From Candidatus Peregrinibacteria bacterium (GTDB lineage Bacteria > Patescibacteriota > Gracilibacteria > UBA1369 > 2-02-FULL-48-14): DNA of 64,000 nucleotides. The translations under genes and the position numbers were made by a program. Shown here in pieces: positions 17,381 through 25,595 of this stretch. The notes below the pieces were generated by a model. The model was not told the DNA's origin. It made no database searches and saw only the letters and a list, made by a program, of their open reading frames with translations. How positions within the stretch are numbered: position 1 is the stretch's first letter; each line of letters opens with the position of its first letter. The stretch spans positions 62,001 to 126,000 of the forward strand of contig JABHVW010000001.1 of NCBI GenBank assembly GCA_018658105.1, given 5' to 3'.

Positions 17381-17701
17381 ATGGCTACAGTTGTTACAGA
17401 TGAAAACTTCGAAGCAGAGGTTTTAAAGTCAGATATCCCTGTGATGGTGGATTTTTATGCTGACTGGTGTGGGCCTTGTAAGGCTTTAACTCCAGTAATT
17501 GATGAGCTTTCAGGTGAATTTGATGGGAAGGTGAAAATTGTGAAAGTTAATGTTGATGAAAGTCAGCAAACTGCACAAAAATTTGGAGTAATGAGCATTC
17601 CAACTTTGATTATGTTCAAAGGTGGTGAAGAGGCTGAACGCCTAACTGGTGCCCTTCCAAAAGACACGCTTTCTGAAAAGTTGAATGGTCTTTTAGGTTA
17701 A
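17381..17701 (+). CDS. trxA: Thioredoxin
   Basis: 106-residue thiol-disulfide oxidoreductase of normal length. It carries the WCGPCK active site (FYADWCGPCKALTPVIDEL), the cis-proline loop (VMSIPTLIMFKGG), the central VDFYAD strand and the buried aspartate (MVDFYAD). It is cytoplasmic, with no signal peptide. The Na+/H+ antiporter gene starts 10 bp downstream on the same strand, so the two may be co-transcribed. A -10 candidate TATATT at 17360-17365 leaves a short leader. Confidence 0.97.
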   Translation: MATVVTDENFEAEVLKSDIPVMVDFYADWCGPCKALTPVIDELSGEFDGKVKIVKVNVDESQQTAQKFGVMSIPTLIMFKGGEEAERLTGALPKDTLSEKLNGLLG

Positions 17702-17711
17702 CTCGTTCTAG

Positions 17712-19727
17712 ATGGAAAATGAATTTGTACTCCATGCCATGCTTTCGGTTGTCACATTACTTTCTGTGGCGACCTTAGTGTCTTTTTTGCTGAGGAATTC
17801 TAAAATCCCATATACAGTTGTTTTGGTTTTGGTGGGCCTTTTGATTGGATTTTTGGGTGAGCAAGTTGCAGCGCTTTCTTTTTTGGAAGACTTTCGGCTT
17901 TCACCTGAGCTGATTTTTTATGTATTTTTGCCGACCTTAATATTTGAATCTGCATTTCATACCAACTTTCGGCATTTCAAACAAAACATGCTGACGATAT
18001 CTGTACTTTCGACAGTTGGGCTGCTTGGGTCTGCCCTGCTAATTGCAAGTGGGATGTATTATATTTTAGATATTCCCTGGACGGTCTCTCTACTTTTTGG
18101 TGTGATGATTTCTGCAACGGATCCGATTTCGGTGCTTTCACTTTTTAAGAAAATTGGTGCGCCGAAGCGTCTGTCTACAATTATTGAGGGGGAAAGTTTG
18201 TTTAATGATGGAACTGCTTTGGTTTTATTTGGGCTTTTACTTGAAGGGCAAACTAAGCTTCTGAGTAGTTTTGATGATTTTTTAATTGTTGTGACTGGAG
18301 GCCTTTTAACAGGTTTGATTTTGGGATTTGTTTTCTCAAAGGCACTGGATTACGTGAAAAACTCCAAAGAGATTGAGATTTCAATTACTTTAATTTTGGC
18401 GCATGCAACTTTTATTATTGCGGAATATTTCTTGGGTGTTTCTGGAATTTTGGCGACAGTAGCCGCAGGTTTAGTAGTTGGAAATTATGGCGCTTATAAA
18501 ATTTCACCAGAAGTTAAGGGCATCATGGAGCACTTTTGGGATTACAGTGCCTTCCTGGCAAATTCATTATTGTTTTTGTTGGTGGGAATTGTTGTTTTCA
18601 GTACGAAAGATGCAGTTGGCCCGCTTTTGATTCCTTTGGGATTTGTGATTTGTTTAACATTACTTGCGAGAATGCTAGTGGTTTACTCTGTGGTACCTAT
18701 GATTAATTTGTTTTCTAAGCGTGAAAAAATTCCGCTGGCTTGGATGCATATTATTCATTGGAGTGGGCTGAGAGGTGCGCTTGCGGTGGCTTTGGTGCTT
18801 ACGATTCCTGAAACCTTCCCTTATTATCAGGAGCTTCTTATATTTACTGTTGGTGTGATATTTTTCACAATTATATTTAATGGTGCCACAATGCCAATGA
18901 TGCTTTCGATTTTTGGACTGCAGTCTTTTTCACGAATGGAATATTTGGAGCATGAAGAAAATCAGGCAATGTTGGATCAAAAAGTTGGTAAGAAATTGGT
19001 TCATATGAAGAAGAAGGGTTTTATTTCGCAAGATATTTTCAAACAACTTTCAGATAAATATAAAAATCATCGTGATGAATGTTGTGAGCATATTTATGAA
19101 TCTGATCTGGAGGTGGCTGATTTGGAAAGGCTTTTGAGGAGGCATTTGCTTGGGGTTGAAAAACGAAGTGTGACGAAGCTTTATTATCATGGGGAAATAA
19201 CTCAGGAGGTTCTGCATATTTTACTTTCGAATATTCAGCAGCAAATGACTGTGGATAATCCAAATAATAAAGTTGCACTTGGCAAACTGACTTGGCTTTC
19301 GTCTAACTCACGTTTGGTAATTTTGATGGAGAATTTGGGGATGAAAAATCTAAGAAAGAAGATTAAGAAACAAGAAATTATGCTGCGTTATGAAATGTAT
19401 AGGGCGAGGACAATTTCTAGTGCGGATGCGATTTCGGCCTTGGCTGAGATTAAAACTGATAAGATTTTCCCGAATACTAAATTGATTTCTAAATATGTGA
19501 AGCGTTATCGCCTATGGAAAAAGAAATCTTTAGAGAAGCTTGCAGCTCTTGAAAAGAAGAATCCTAGGGCCTGTCGTAATATACAAATGTATTTGGCTCA
19601 ACAAGCTGCCTATCATGTTGAAGATAAAGTTCTTGAAGAGCTCAAAGAAAGTGGCATGACTAGCTCAAAAGTTTACTCCGAGTTACGGATGGAGCTTGAT
19701 GCAAAAAAGGCGAAATTGAAATTTTAG
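17712..19727 (+). CDS. CPA1-family Na+(K+)/H+ antiporter (NhaP type) with long cytoplasmic tail
   Basis: 671 residues. About 12 membrane helices (residues 10-405) include the transport-site segments ISATDPISVLSLFKKIG and IEGESLFNDGTALVLFG, where the ND pair and nearby Asp are the ion-binding residues of CPA1 exchangers, and HWSGLRGALAVALVL. A basic, helical cytoplasmic tail of about 260 residues follows, much longer than in NhaP of E. coli; it contains no CNMP-binding motif. It exchanges Na+ or K+ for H+ across the cytoplasmic membrane for pH and ion control. It follows trxA by 10 bp and overlaps rnhA tail-to-tail by 4 bp. Confidence 0.9.
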   Translation: MENEFVLHAMLSVVTLLSVATLVSFLLRNSKIPYTVVLVLVGLLIGFLGEQVAALSFLEDFRLSPELIFYVFLPTLIFESAFHTNFRHFKQNMLTISVLSTVGLLGSALLIASGMYYILDIPWTVSLLFGVMISATDPISVLSLFKKIGAPKRLSTIIEGESLFNDGTALVLFGLLLEGQTKLLSSFDDFLIVVTGGLLTGLILGFVFSKALDYVKNSKEIEISITLILAHATFIIAEYFLGVSGILATVAAGLVVGNYGAYKISPEVKGIMEHFWDYSAFLANSLLFLLVGIVVFSTKDAVGPLLIPLGFVICLTLLARMLVVYSVVPMINLFSKREKIPLAWMHIIHWSGLRGALAVALVLTIPETFPYYQELLIFTVGVIFFTIIFNGATMPMMLSIFGLQSFSRMEYLEHEENQAMLDQKVGKKLVHMKKKGFISQDIFKQLSDKYKNHRDECCEHIYESDLEVADLERLLRRHLLGVEKRSVTKLYYHGEITQEVLHILLSNIQQQMTVDNPNNKVALGKLTWLSSNSRLVILMENLGMKNLRKKIKKQEIMLRYEMYRARTISSADAISALAEIKTDKIFPNTKLISKYVKRYRLWKKKSLEKLAALEKKNPRACRNIQMYLAQQAAYHVEDKVLEELKESGMTSSKVYSELRMELDAKKAKLKF

Positions 19728-20176
19728 AGAAGTTCTTGTTGGCCTGGTAATTTTAAATCTTCTGGATCCATGTTGCGGGCGATTCTTTTGTGTTGGCCTG
19801 CTTGTAAAAGTGCGCGGGTGTCGCAGTCTTCATTTTCGGGGTGGCCTGAGTGGCCTTTTACCCATGTCCATGTGATTTCTTTTTTTGGAGTAACTTTATC
19901 TAAGTCGTCCCATAAATCGAGGTTTTTTCTTTTTCTCCAGCCTTTTGTCATTGTATTTACAACCCAAGCCGAATCTGTGAACAGTTCAACAGTTGAGTTT
20001 TCTGGGACTAGTTTAATCGCTTCTATCACTGCGAGAAGCTCCATTCTGTTATTGGTCGTGTGGTACTCTCCACCCTCGATTTTGTTGTCGCGGCCGTTGG
20101 TGCGAATAATGGCTGCCCAGCCACCTGGGCCAGGATTTCCTATGCAGGAACCATCTGTGAATATTTGTACGTGCAT
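19724..20176 (-). CDS. rnhA: Ribonuclease HI
   Basis: 150-residue nuclease that cuts the RNA strand of RNA-DNA hybrids. All four acidic catalytic residues are visible: D8 (FTDGSCIGNPGPGGW), E46 (NRMELLAVIEA), D68 (LFTDSAWVV) and D119 (NEDCDTRA), with His in the KGHSGHPEN loop. The usual basic handle region is present as KGWRKRKNLDLWDDLD. The -10 TACACT (20183-20188) ends 6 nt before the ATG at 20176. No clear -35 is seen. Confidence 0.96.
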   Translation of the reverse strand: MHVQIFTDGSCIGNPGPGGWAAIIRTNGRDNKIEGGEYHTTNNRMELLAVIEAIKLVPENSTVELFTDSAWVVNTMTKGWRKRKNLDLWDDLDKVTPKKEITWTWVKGHSGHPENEDCDTRALLQAGQHKRIARNMDPEDLKLPGQQELL

Positions 20177-20347
20177 AGGAGCAGTGTAGCGAAGTTTTTT
20201 TGAGGACGCGAGCTTTTCTTTATTGCTGCAAAAGGTCGCATGCTTAAGGCTTCGTCTGTGAATTTGTGCTTGAAAAATCGTGGAACTGCCCTTAAGATGG
20301 GCTGGTGAACTTGCGGGTACAATTCGTACCGGCTCAGTTTCATTCGC

Positions 20348-20479
20348 AGGTGTACCTACGGTGCACCTAGCTCACTCCGGAATAGAAAGTATGCAAGCAC
20401 ACTTTCTCTCCCTCCGTTCGGGTGTACTCTGTGCACCAGCCGCATTCCGATCGAGAATTGTGAGCAAGCTCCCATTCTC
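20348..20479. repeat. Two diverged tandem copies of a ~73-nt double-hairpin unit upstream of tRNA-Gly
   Basis: Four hairpins alternate. H1 at 20348-20368 has 9-bp arms (AGGTGTACC/GGTGCACCT, loop TAC). H2 at 20384-20407 is AGAAAGT...ACTTTCT with TGCAAGCA inside. H3 at 20421-20437 is GGTGTAC-TCT-GTGCACC. H4 at 20453-20479 is GAGAAT...ATTCTC with GAGCAAGCTC inside. H1/H3 and H2/H4 match each other, with common blocks such as CACC-AGC, TCCG and TTCTCTC, so the segment is an old tandem duplication. A related palindrome (GAGAGCTTGCTCTC) lies on the other side of the tRNA at about 20669-20682. No coding function is apparent. Confidence 0.65.
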
Positions 20480-20490
20480 TCTCTACATTT

Positions 20491-20565
20491 GCAGGTGTCG
20501 TATAATGGCTATTACCTCGGCCTTCCAAGCCGATGACAGGGGTTCGACTCCCCTCACCTGCTCCA
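20491..20565 (+). tRNA. tRNA-Gly (anticodon UCC)
   Basis: A complete cloverleaf can be drawn. The acceptor stem is GCAGGTG (20491-20497) with CACCTGC (20555-20561), then discriminator T and an encoded CCA (20563-20565). The anticodon stem is TCGGC/GCCGA around loop CTTCCAA, giving anticodon TCC. The T arm AGGGG-TTCGACT-CCCCT contains the conserved TTCGA. It reads GGA and, by wobble, GGG codons. It lies alone in a 600-bp gene-free segment. Confidence 0.95.
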
Positions 20566-20748
20566 ACTTATAAAGCACCCCCTGTGGGTGGTTTTTAAGT
20601 TGCATTAGATTAGTGGGGAGGCGGGCCCGAAGGGTTCGATGCTGGCTAGGAGCGAATGTCGCGGGAGAGCTTGCTCTCACATGACTGAGCGACGACGACT
20701 GTATGAAAATTTACGAAGTAAATTGATACTCCCCTCACCTGCTCCAAC
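20547..20748 (+). repeat. 21-nt direct repeat of the tRNA-Gly 3' end (att-like duplication)
   Basis: The last 21 nt around the tRNA 3' end (20547-20567, beginning ACTCCCCTCACC and ending CTCCAAC) recur exactly at 20728-20748. This is the signature left by integrases that target tRNA 3' ends. The 160 nt between the copies hold a terminator, a GAGAG-CTTG-CTCTC hairpin and ATTTAC-GAA-GTAAAT, but no integrase or other gene. It may be the scar of a lost element or a small duplication. Confidence 0.6.
20576..20596 (+). terminator. Probable terminator of tRNA-Gly
   Basis: CACCC (20576-20580), loop CCTGT, GGGTG (20586-20590), then GTTTTT. It is a short stem ten bases past the CCA end and ends in five T residues. 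Confidence 0.55.
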
Positions 20749-20776
20749 GAAGTTTGGATGAGAATAAATTTTTTAA

Positions 20777-22120
20777 TTAATTCTGATCCTTATTATCTGG
20801 CTTTTCAATTATATTGTTTTCTAGAAGTGTAATTTTCTTTTTCAACTCTATCATCTTGAGTTCTCTTCCTGACATAACCTCATTCATACTTTCAGCGGTT
20901 TTGCGTGCTTTGTCAGCCTCCGTTTTTTCTATTTCCAGTTGCCTAGTTTGTTCCTCAACTTTTTTATCTACATCTGCACGTGATTGTTTTACAGCTGCAG
21001 TCATCACGTCAAATGCGCGGGCAAGTTTGCCAATTTCACCACCGCCTTCGTATCCAACTTTGTGATCCAAATTTCCCTTTTCAATAATTCTCATTCCAGA
21101 ATGCAATTCTTCAATTGGGCTCGTAATAAACCTTTCAATAATGAGGCTTAAAAAAAACATCAAAATGAATGTTCCTAGTGCAATAACTGAAATCCAATTT
21201 CTTAACTTAGTTGCTGGAGCAAATGCTTCTGCTTTGTCAAATTTAGTTACCATGCCCCACTCCAATTGCGGAAGTGCCTTCCAAACTGCAAATATTTCCT
21301 CCCCCCTGTAATCTACAGAAACTCCTTCACCATCCATGCCTTGAACAGCTTCTTGGACTGGGATTGCGTCATCGCTACCAATAGTAACAATAGGTGGATT
21401 ATTTGTATGACGTAAATCACTAATAAATTCAATTTTAGTTGGATTATCAATGTCTCTTTGGCCGATCAAAACTTCTCCTGTTTCTCCTAATCCAGCTGTA
21501 TTCCCAGTTACCTCATTCAAGACATGAGCTTTTACTTTGAGAATAATTGCACCAGCGAACTGATTGTCTTCAAAATCTCGGATGCTTTGAAGAAAAATAA
21601 GGAAATTTTCCCCTGTTAACGGATCATTTTCAAAACCACCGAAGTGTGAGCCTTTGGTTTTTACATCTTGTAAATAGTGATCAGGCATTTTTTTGCCGAT
21701 GAGTTCTTTGTTTGTGTTAGCAACAATAAGACCGCTAGTATTCCAGATACCAATGATATCAATAGCAGTAGGTTTATCAATATCTTCTTGACCTTCCTGC
21801 CCCTCCAATTTCATTTCCGCAAGAATAGACTCAATATGTTCCTGAATATCAGCAATATCTTCTGAATCATTAATTCCATTAGACTCTAATTGTCTTGTTA
21901 AAAATGTTCCAGCAAGTTCTTTAGCCTGCTCTTGTCGAAGCTGTACTAAGTGAACAATATCTGAAGAACGTCCTTCAGAAACGGATTGAAGGCTGGAAAG
22001 AACTGCCTCCTCCTATGCATTTTCAGCACTAACAAAACTCAAATAGCCAATATTTAATATAGAAATTAATGAGACCATCCAAAATCCTAAAATTAATATA
22101 TATTTAATTTTAATATTCAC
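20777..22120 (-). pseudogene. Membrane sensor (cache-like, HAMP, coiled coil) interrupted by an in-frame amber codon
   Basis: From a GTG at 22120 the frame reads a first membrane helix (IKYILILGFWMVSLISILN), then TAG at 22013-22015 (codon 36), and continues uninterrupted for 411 codons in the same frame. The downstream part holds an extracytoplasmic dCACHE-like domain, a second membrane helix (WISVIALGTFILMFFLSLII), HAMP (LHSGMRIIEKGNLDHKVGYE) and a coiled coil with NEVMSGRELKMIELKKKI. No kinase, cyclase or chemoreceptor output domain is present. The reading frame and hydrophobic pattern around the TAG are normal, so a single nonsense mutation, an assembly error or suppression would explain it. 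Initiation at the internal ATG at 21814 would lose the first helix and part of the sensor. Confidence 0.7.
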
Positions 22121-22361
22121 TCGTCTCTGTTTTTTTTGTGGGATGGTTGACCTTAGTTCGGTTTTTGATCGAATTTTGGGCATGTTTTTGAATGCTATGG
22201 AGGGTCGGTCGAAGGCATATTACCACGTTTGAATCTTCTGCAATATAATAGTGCCTTGCTCCAATTCACATTGGTATTCCAGCCCGAAATCGTTTGAGGT
22301 GGCACCCCGTTGACAATTTCACTGAAATAGGGTTTAATATCGGCTATTAACCAATTATTGA
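22121..22361. other. Intergenic region between the broken sensor and the methyltransferase gene
   Basis: 241 bp without a supported gene. It holds the divergent 5' ends, the strong promoter at 22310-22338, and a second plus-strand -10-like TATAAT near 22253 with TTACCA 18 nt upstream. A 29-codon frame at about 22143 has no promoter at the right distance and is not called. Confidence 0.5.
22310..22338 (+). promoter_or_regulatory. Promoter of the methyltransferase-like gene
   Basis: TTGACA (22310-22315), N17, TTTAAT (22333-22338). It is 23 nt before the ATG at 22362. Confidence 0.7.
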
Positions 22362-23240
22362 ATGGAATGGGATGCTAGTGAATTGAGAATAGTGTGTAAA
22401 AGATTTGAGCTTGGAGCTGAGGCTAATAATGCTGAACAAACAGCACTTATAATCACAGCAGATGGAGGTTTAAAAAAGGTTATGACTCGGTCTGCAGAGA
22501 AAGCAGAAGTTATGGCTTATGTAGATGGCCCTTTTGAAAGTACAGAGTTAAGGGGCTATGATGATGTTCATGCTGAATTGAGGGGTAAATATTCTGATAA
22601 ACTTGCTATCGATCCTTACCATGTTGAAAGGATGCGGGTGTTTTGTGAGCGGCTTGGTTTAGCGTGTGATGGACAGTACGCTCTTGATAGAATTCGAAAT
22701 CTCAGAATTGTAGATTTTGGTTGTGGTGGAGAGCCACCATATGGGAATTCTTGCGAAAGAGGTTTTCAACCTTGGCTTGCTAGAGGTATGCATATGCTAG
22801 GAGCCGATATTACGGGTGTAGATCATAATTATCCGAGGTATCAAGATGGACAGCCTAAAACGGAAGAATGGGACTTTTTACATGCTAATATTACTCGTGA
22901 AGCTGACTTAAATATCATCCCAAATAATTCGGTGGATATAGTAAATGCGAATGCTCTTATTGGTTACAATGATGATGCCGCTACCTCTCCTTCGTTATTG
23001 TTGCAAGGTTGGGCTCGTTTAAATGACCCGGCCTATCAGAAAGCCGAAAGAACAATTTGTGAACATGCCTTAAGAGTTCTAAAACCTGAAGGTTTATTTC
23101 TGATTAATAATGAATTTATTTATCAGAAAGTTGGCGGGCCGATATTATTTCATTTAAAAAGAATTAATGGTCCAGGACTCAATAGAATCGAATCAATTCA
23201 GTATGTTGATAATTCAATAATTGATTGGCCAGAGGCATAA
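22362..23240 (+). CDS. Putative SAM-dependent methyltransferase
   Basis: 292 residues. A Rossmann-type core runs from about residue 113: motif I IVDFGCGGEPP (116-126), an acidic residue ending strand 2 (GADITGVDHN, D154), a strand-4 segment VDIVNANALIG (191-201) and HALRVLKPEGLFLINN (235-250), the late motif seen in class I methyltransferases. The motif I loop has GCGGEP instead of the usual GxGxG, so cofactor binding is probable but not certain. The N-terminal 110 residues are not recognised, and the substrate is unknown. It stands alone behind a strong promoter. Confidence 0.65.
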   Translation: MEWDASELRIVCKRFELGAEANNAEQTALIITADGGLKKVMTRSAEKAEVMAYVDGPFESTELRGYDDVHAELRGKYSDKLAIDPYHVERMRVFCERLGLACDGQYALDRIRNLRIVDFGCGGEPPYGNSCERGFQPWLARGMHMLGADITGVDHNYPRYQDGQPKTEEWDFLHANITREADLNIIPNNSVDIVNANALIGYNDDAATSPSLLLQGWARLNDPAYQKAERTICEHALRVLKPEGLFLINNEFIYQKVGGPILFHLKRINGPGLNRIESIQYVDNSIIDWPEA

Positions 23241-23257
23241 ATAATTCGAGACAATAT

Positions 23258-23833
23258 TTATTTTCTGGTTTTTTGTGTTTCTGGATTTTCAGACAAGGGC
23301 TGCACAGTCAGAGGTTCCTCAGTGAGGATGTATTCACCGGCAGCTACATAGCCCTCCCATTTGCATGTTGTTGCAATTGAAAGCATAACTTCCTCCCTCC
23401 TCATTGTGAGCGCTCGATCAAAGCTCGATGGAGCTACTGAGAGTGTATCTTCATCGCAAGGTCTTTTTACTTTCCATTTCACCATGCCTACTTGAGCTTC
23501 AAAGAGGGATAAATCTTTTGCTGCCTCTTCATTTCCGCTAGCAATTGCCCTCATCAAACGGACCCGATAATCTTCTATATTTCCCAAGGCTTTGGCAGCT
23601 TGAGCACCTATATAATGAGTGACATGGTACATGGATGATTCTGCCTTTGGGCCCATAGCTTCTAATCTTTGATAATGCATATTAGCTACTCTGAAATTAT
23701 TTCGAGTGAGAGCCATTTTTAACTCATCTTCAATTAATAAAACTTCAGCTCCCCATTCTTTGGCTTTGGAGGGATGTGGTACAGCTGTAGAAAGTGCGAC
23801 TCCTAATATAAGTTTTGAGGCAAGAGATCGCAT
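23258..23833 (-). CDS. Exported hypothetical protein, possibly TPR-like
   Basis: 191 residues with a signal peptide (MRSLASKLILGVALSTAVPHPSKA, written in full only to the Ala). The mature part is mostly helical: pairs such as LIEDELKMALTRNNFRVANM and YHVTHYIGAQAAKALGNIED resemble TPR or Sel1 helices without clear repeats. Two cysteines (KRPCDEDT, TTCKWEG) could pair outside the membrane. It converges on the methyltransferase-like gene, 17 bp apart. No family is recognised. Confidence 0.6.
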   Translation of the reverse strand: MRSLASKLILGVALSTAVPHPSKAKEWGAEVLLIEDELKMALTRNNFRVANMHYQRLEAMGPKAESSMYHVTHYIGAQAAKALGNIEDYRVRLMRAIASGNEEAAKDLSLFEAQVGMVKWKVKRPCDEDTLSVAPSSFDRALTMRREEVMLSIATTCKWEGYVAAGEYILTEEPLTVQPLSENPETQKTRK

Positions 23834-23917
23834 GAATATATAAAATCACTAAGATGTGATTATAAGTCAAAGGGCTCGTTGAGTCAATTTTGCAGGTGGC
23901 GATTAGTTTTTAGAAAG

Positions 23918-25543
23918 TTAATATACTTCCCCTAAGTAACAAGAGTCGCAATATATTATTTCTGGTCTTTCTGGCGAATATGGACTTTGCAACTGTGTAG
24001 CGCATTTATCACAAGGGCGCTCCCAAAGGTGTCTTGGCAAAGTTCTTGCCATGCGATCGGTGTAGCGTTGGTCAGGGTGGCGGAGAGGTGTGGGCAGGCC
24101 GAAGCGTTTATAAAACTCTGCCTCTTGCTGAATAATCTTAAAAGGTTTGCCAGAGACTTCACATATGATTGCCCCTTCTTGAGGAATTAATTGCTTTTGA
24201 TCTTTCCACTTTAGGCCCATGGCTTGCACCTGCTCTTTTGAAAGTGGGAAATATTCTTGAGCGAGTGTTTCATTGTAGTCCCATGGGCTTAGAGACATTG
24301 GGAAAAACTCTCCCCACTCGCCTGTTTTCTTCATGTGCTCTATGATTTTTGGGACTAACTCTTCGTATTCCTCTTTTGTGTATTGCTTGTTTAAGATGCA
24401 ATAATTTGCACGTTTTAAAGAACTACAGCCAAAAATATTTGTGTTGTTAAAGAAACAAGTCGAGGAATAATATATGCTGTGGCCTCCTAAAATTTGGTGT
24501 GAGTAATAGACATTCCGGCAACCGGCTCCGATTTCGTGTGAGTCGCAACAAAATTCTGCCCCTTCATCTGCGCCAAAAACTGTTACGTCATATACGTTTT
24601 TCATATTGTTGGAATCAACAACGAATTTACAATCTTGACAGTTCCAAATACCGAAGCACTCTTCACAATTTTGACTGTTTAAAATATAGCTGCCAGTGGA
24701 ATTTTCAGTTTGCCTGTCTACCATGTATTTGTGTGGGAATTTCAATTGGAATGCATAAAATTGTTCTCGCATTTTTTGAATGTCTTCTTGTTTTATTCCA
24801 GCTTCTATATTTTCTGAGCCAAAGCCCACCTCGCTTAAACGCCTTTCATACTGCTCTGGAGTGCATTGTTCATTAAAAAAGTAGAACTCTTTGTTCCTTA
24901 AATTTACTGATCCAAAACAATTTCTACTACCTATGCAACTTTTCAAAAACCATGAATCACTACATGAAGTACAATCTTCAGAAAACTTGATATTGTAACA
25001 ACGCTCCATATTAATGGATTCATAACAAAGTTGTGACTCTCTTACACGAAGGCAATCTACTGAGTCTTTTGCATATTGGATGTAACTAGAATAATAACAA
25101 TCTTCGGAATAGTTTGCTTCGAAAATTAAGTAGCAGTTTTTGTTCCATCCGGCTTGATTTGTGAAATCGCAGTTTTCGTTACCAGAAACCGAACGAGCTA
25201 ACTGAGGTACTACATTTTGGAGTTCACGGAATTGCTCAAAGAATGGTCTATTAAAATCAAAATCGCGTCCGTAATCACGGCCGTCCCATGCATCTGAGAA
25301 CCAATAAGGAACGTCATAAACCGGGAATGGCACATTCTCATCGAAGGTAGCCATTATTGTTTTGCCTGTGCCGTTACATTTTCTTACATATAGGACCCTT
25401 TCATTTCGCCAGGTGTAACGACGTAGTGCCCTACAGTTGGGGCAGCGTGTAGGCTCTGGAATTTTATTTTCGTTATAAAACCATTCATCTTTGTCTGTGA
25501 GATGAAAGTCCGAAGAACAGCGTACACATGCTTTTGATTTCAT
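23918..25543 (-). CDS. Cys-rich zinc-ribbon protein of a CPR-associated family
   Basis: 541 residues with 40 or so cysteines. An N-terminal ribbon (ACVRCSSDF...CPNCRALRRYTWRNER) and a C-terminal ribbon (CDKCATQ...IYCDSCYLG) flank a central region of irregular repeats rich in N-C-Y/F (NKNCYLIFEANYSEDCYY, SRNCFGSVNLRNKEFYFF, NCEECFGIWNCQDCKF). These look like rungs of a beta-helix. Such proteins, with the DYGRDFDFNRPFFEQF segment, are common in CPR genomes by my recollection, often with a misleading CaiB/BaiF label; none of the CoA-transferase motifs is present. A -10 TAGAAT ends 6 nt before the ATG. Function unknown, probably nucleic-acid or metal binding. Confidence 0.75.
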   Translation of the reverse strand: MKSKACVRCSSDFHLTDKDEWFYNENKIPEPTRCPNCRALRRYTWRNERVLYVRKCNGTGKTIMATFDENVPFPVYDVPYWFSDAWDGRDYGRDFDFNRPFFEQFRELQNVVPQLARSVSGNENCDFTNQAGWNKNCYLIFEANYSEDCYYSSYIQYAKDSVDCLRVRESQLCYESINMERCYNIKFSEDCTSCSDSWFLKSCIGSRNCFGSVNLRNKEFYFFNEQCTPEQYERRLSEVGFGSENIEAGIKQEDIQKMREQFYAFQLKFPHKYMVDRQTENSTGSYILNSQNCEECFGIWNCQDCKFVVDSNNMKNVYDVTVFGADEGAEFCCDSHEIGAGCRNVYYSHQILGGHSIYYSSTCFFNNTNIFGCSSLKRANYCILNKQYTKEEYEELVPKIIEHMKKTGEWGEFFPMSLSPWDYNETLAQEYFPLSKEQVQAMGLKWKDQKQLIPQEGAIICEVSGKPFKIIQQEAEFYKRFGLPTPLRHPDQRYTDRMARTLPRHLWERPCDKCATQLQSPYSPERPEIIYCDSCYLGEVY

Positions 25544-25549
25544 GTTTGG

Positions 25550-25589
25550 ATTCTACACTAGTTGACTCACTGATCCTAAATGCTAGTCT
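25550..25589. promoter_or_regulatory. Two overlapping leaderless-type promoters for the divergent genes at 25543 and 25596
   Basis: Plus: TTGACT (25562-25567), N16, TAGTCT (25584-25589) with extended TGC, 6 nt, ATG at 25596. Minus: TAGAAT (25550-25555), 6 nt, ATG at 25543, with only a weak -35. The two starts are 52 bp apart. Confidence 0.65.
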
Positions 25590-25595
25590 ATCGCC

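Noticed and set aside
20280-20573. Open frames over the tRNA-Gly region on both strands
   Set aside because: They run through the tRNA and hairpin repeats and encode low-quality sequence; the tRNA cloverleaf explains the conservation.
20566-20776. Prophage or integrative element at the tRNA
   Set aside because: Only a 160-bp interval with no integrase, excisionase or phage gene; just the duplication is called.
22143-22232. 29-codon plus-strand frame starting MVDLSSVFDRI
   Set aside because: No -10 at 6-7 nt or usual distance, no Shine-Dalgarno, and position in the 5' region of a divergent gene.
23918-25543. CaiB/BaiF CoA-transferase
   Set aside because: That label is often attached to this family, but no CoA-transferase motif is visible; the chain is a Cys-rich ribbon protein.
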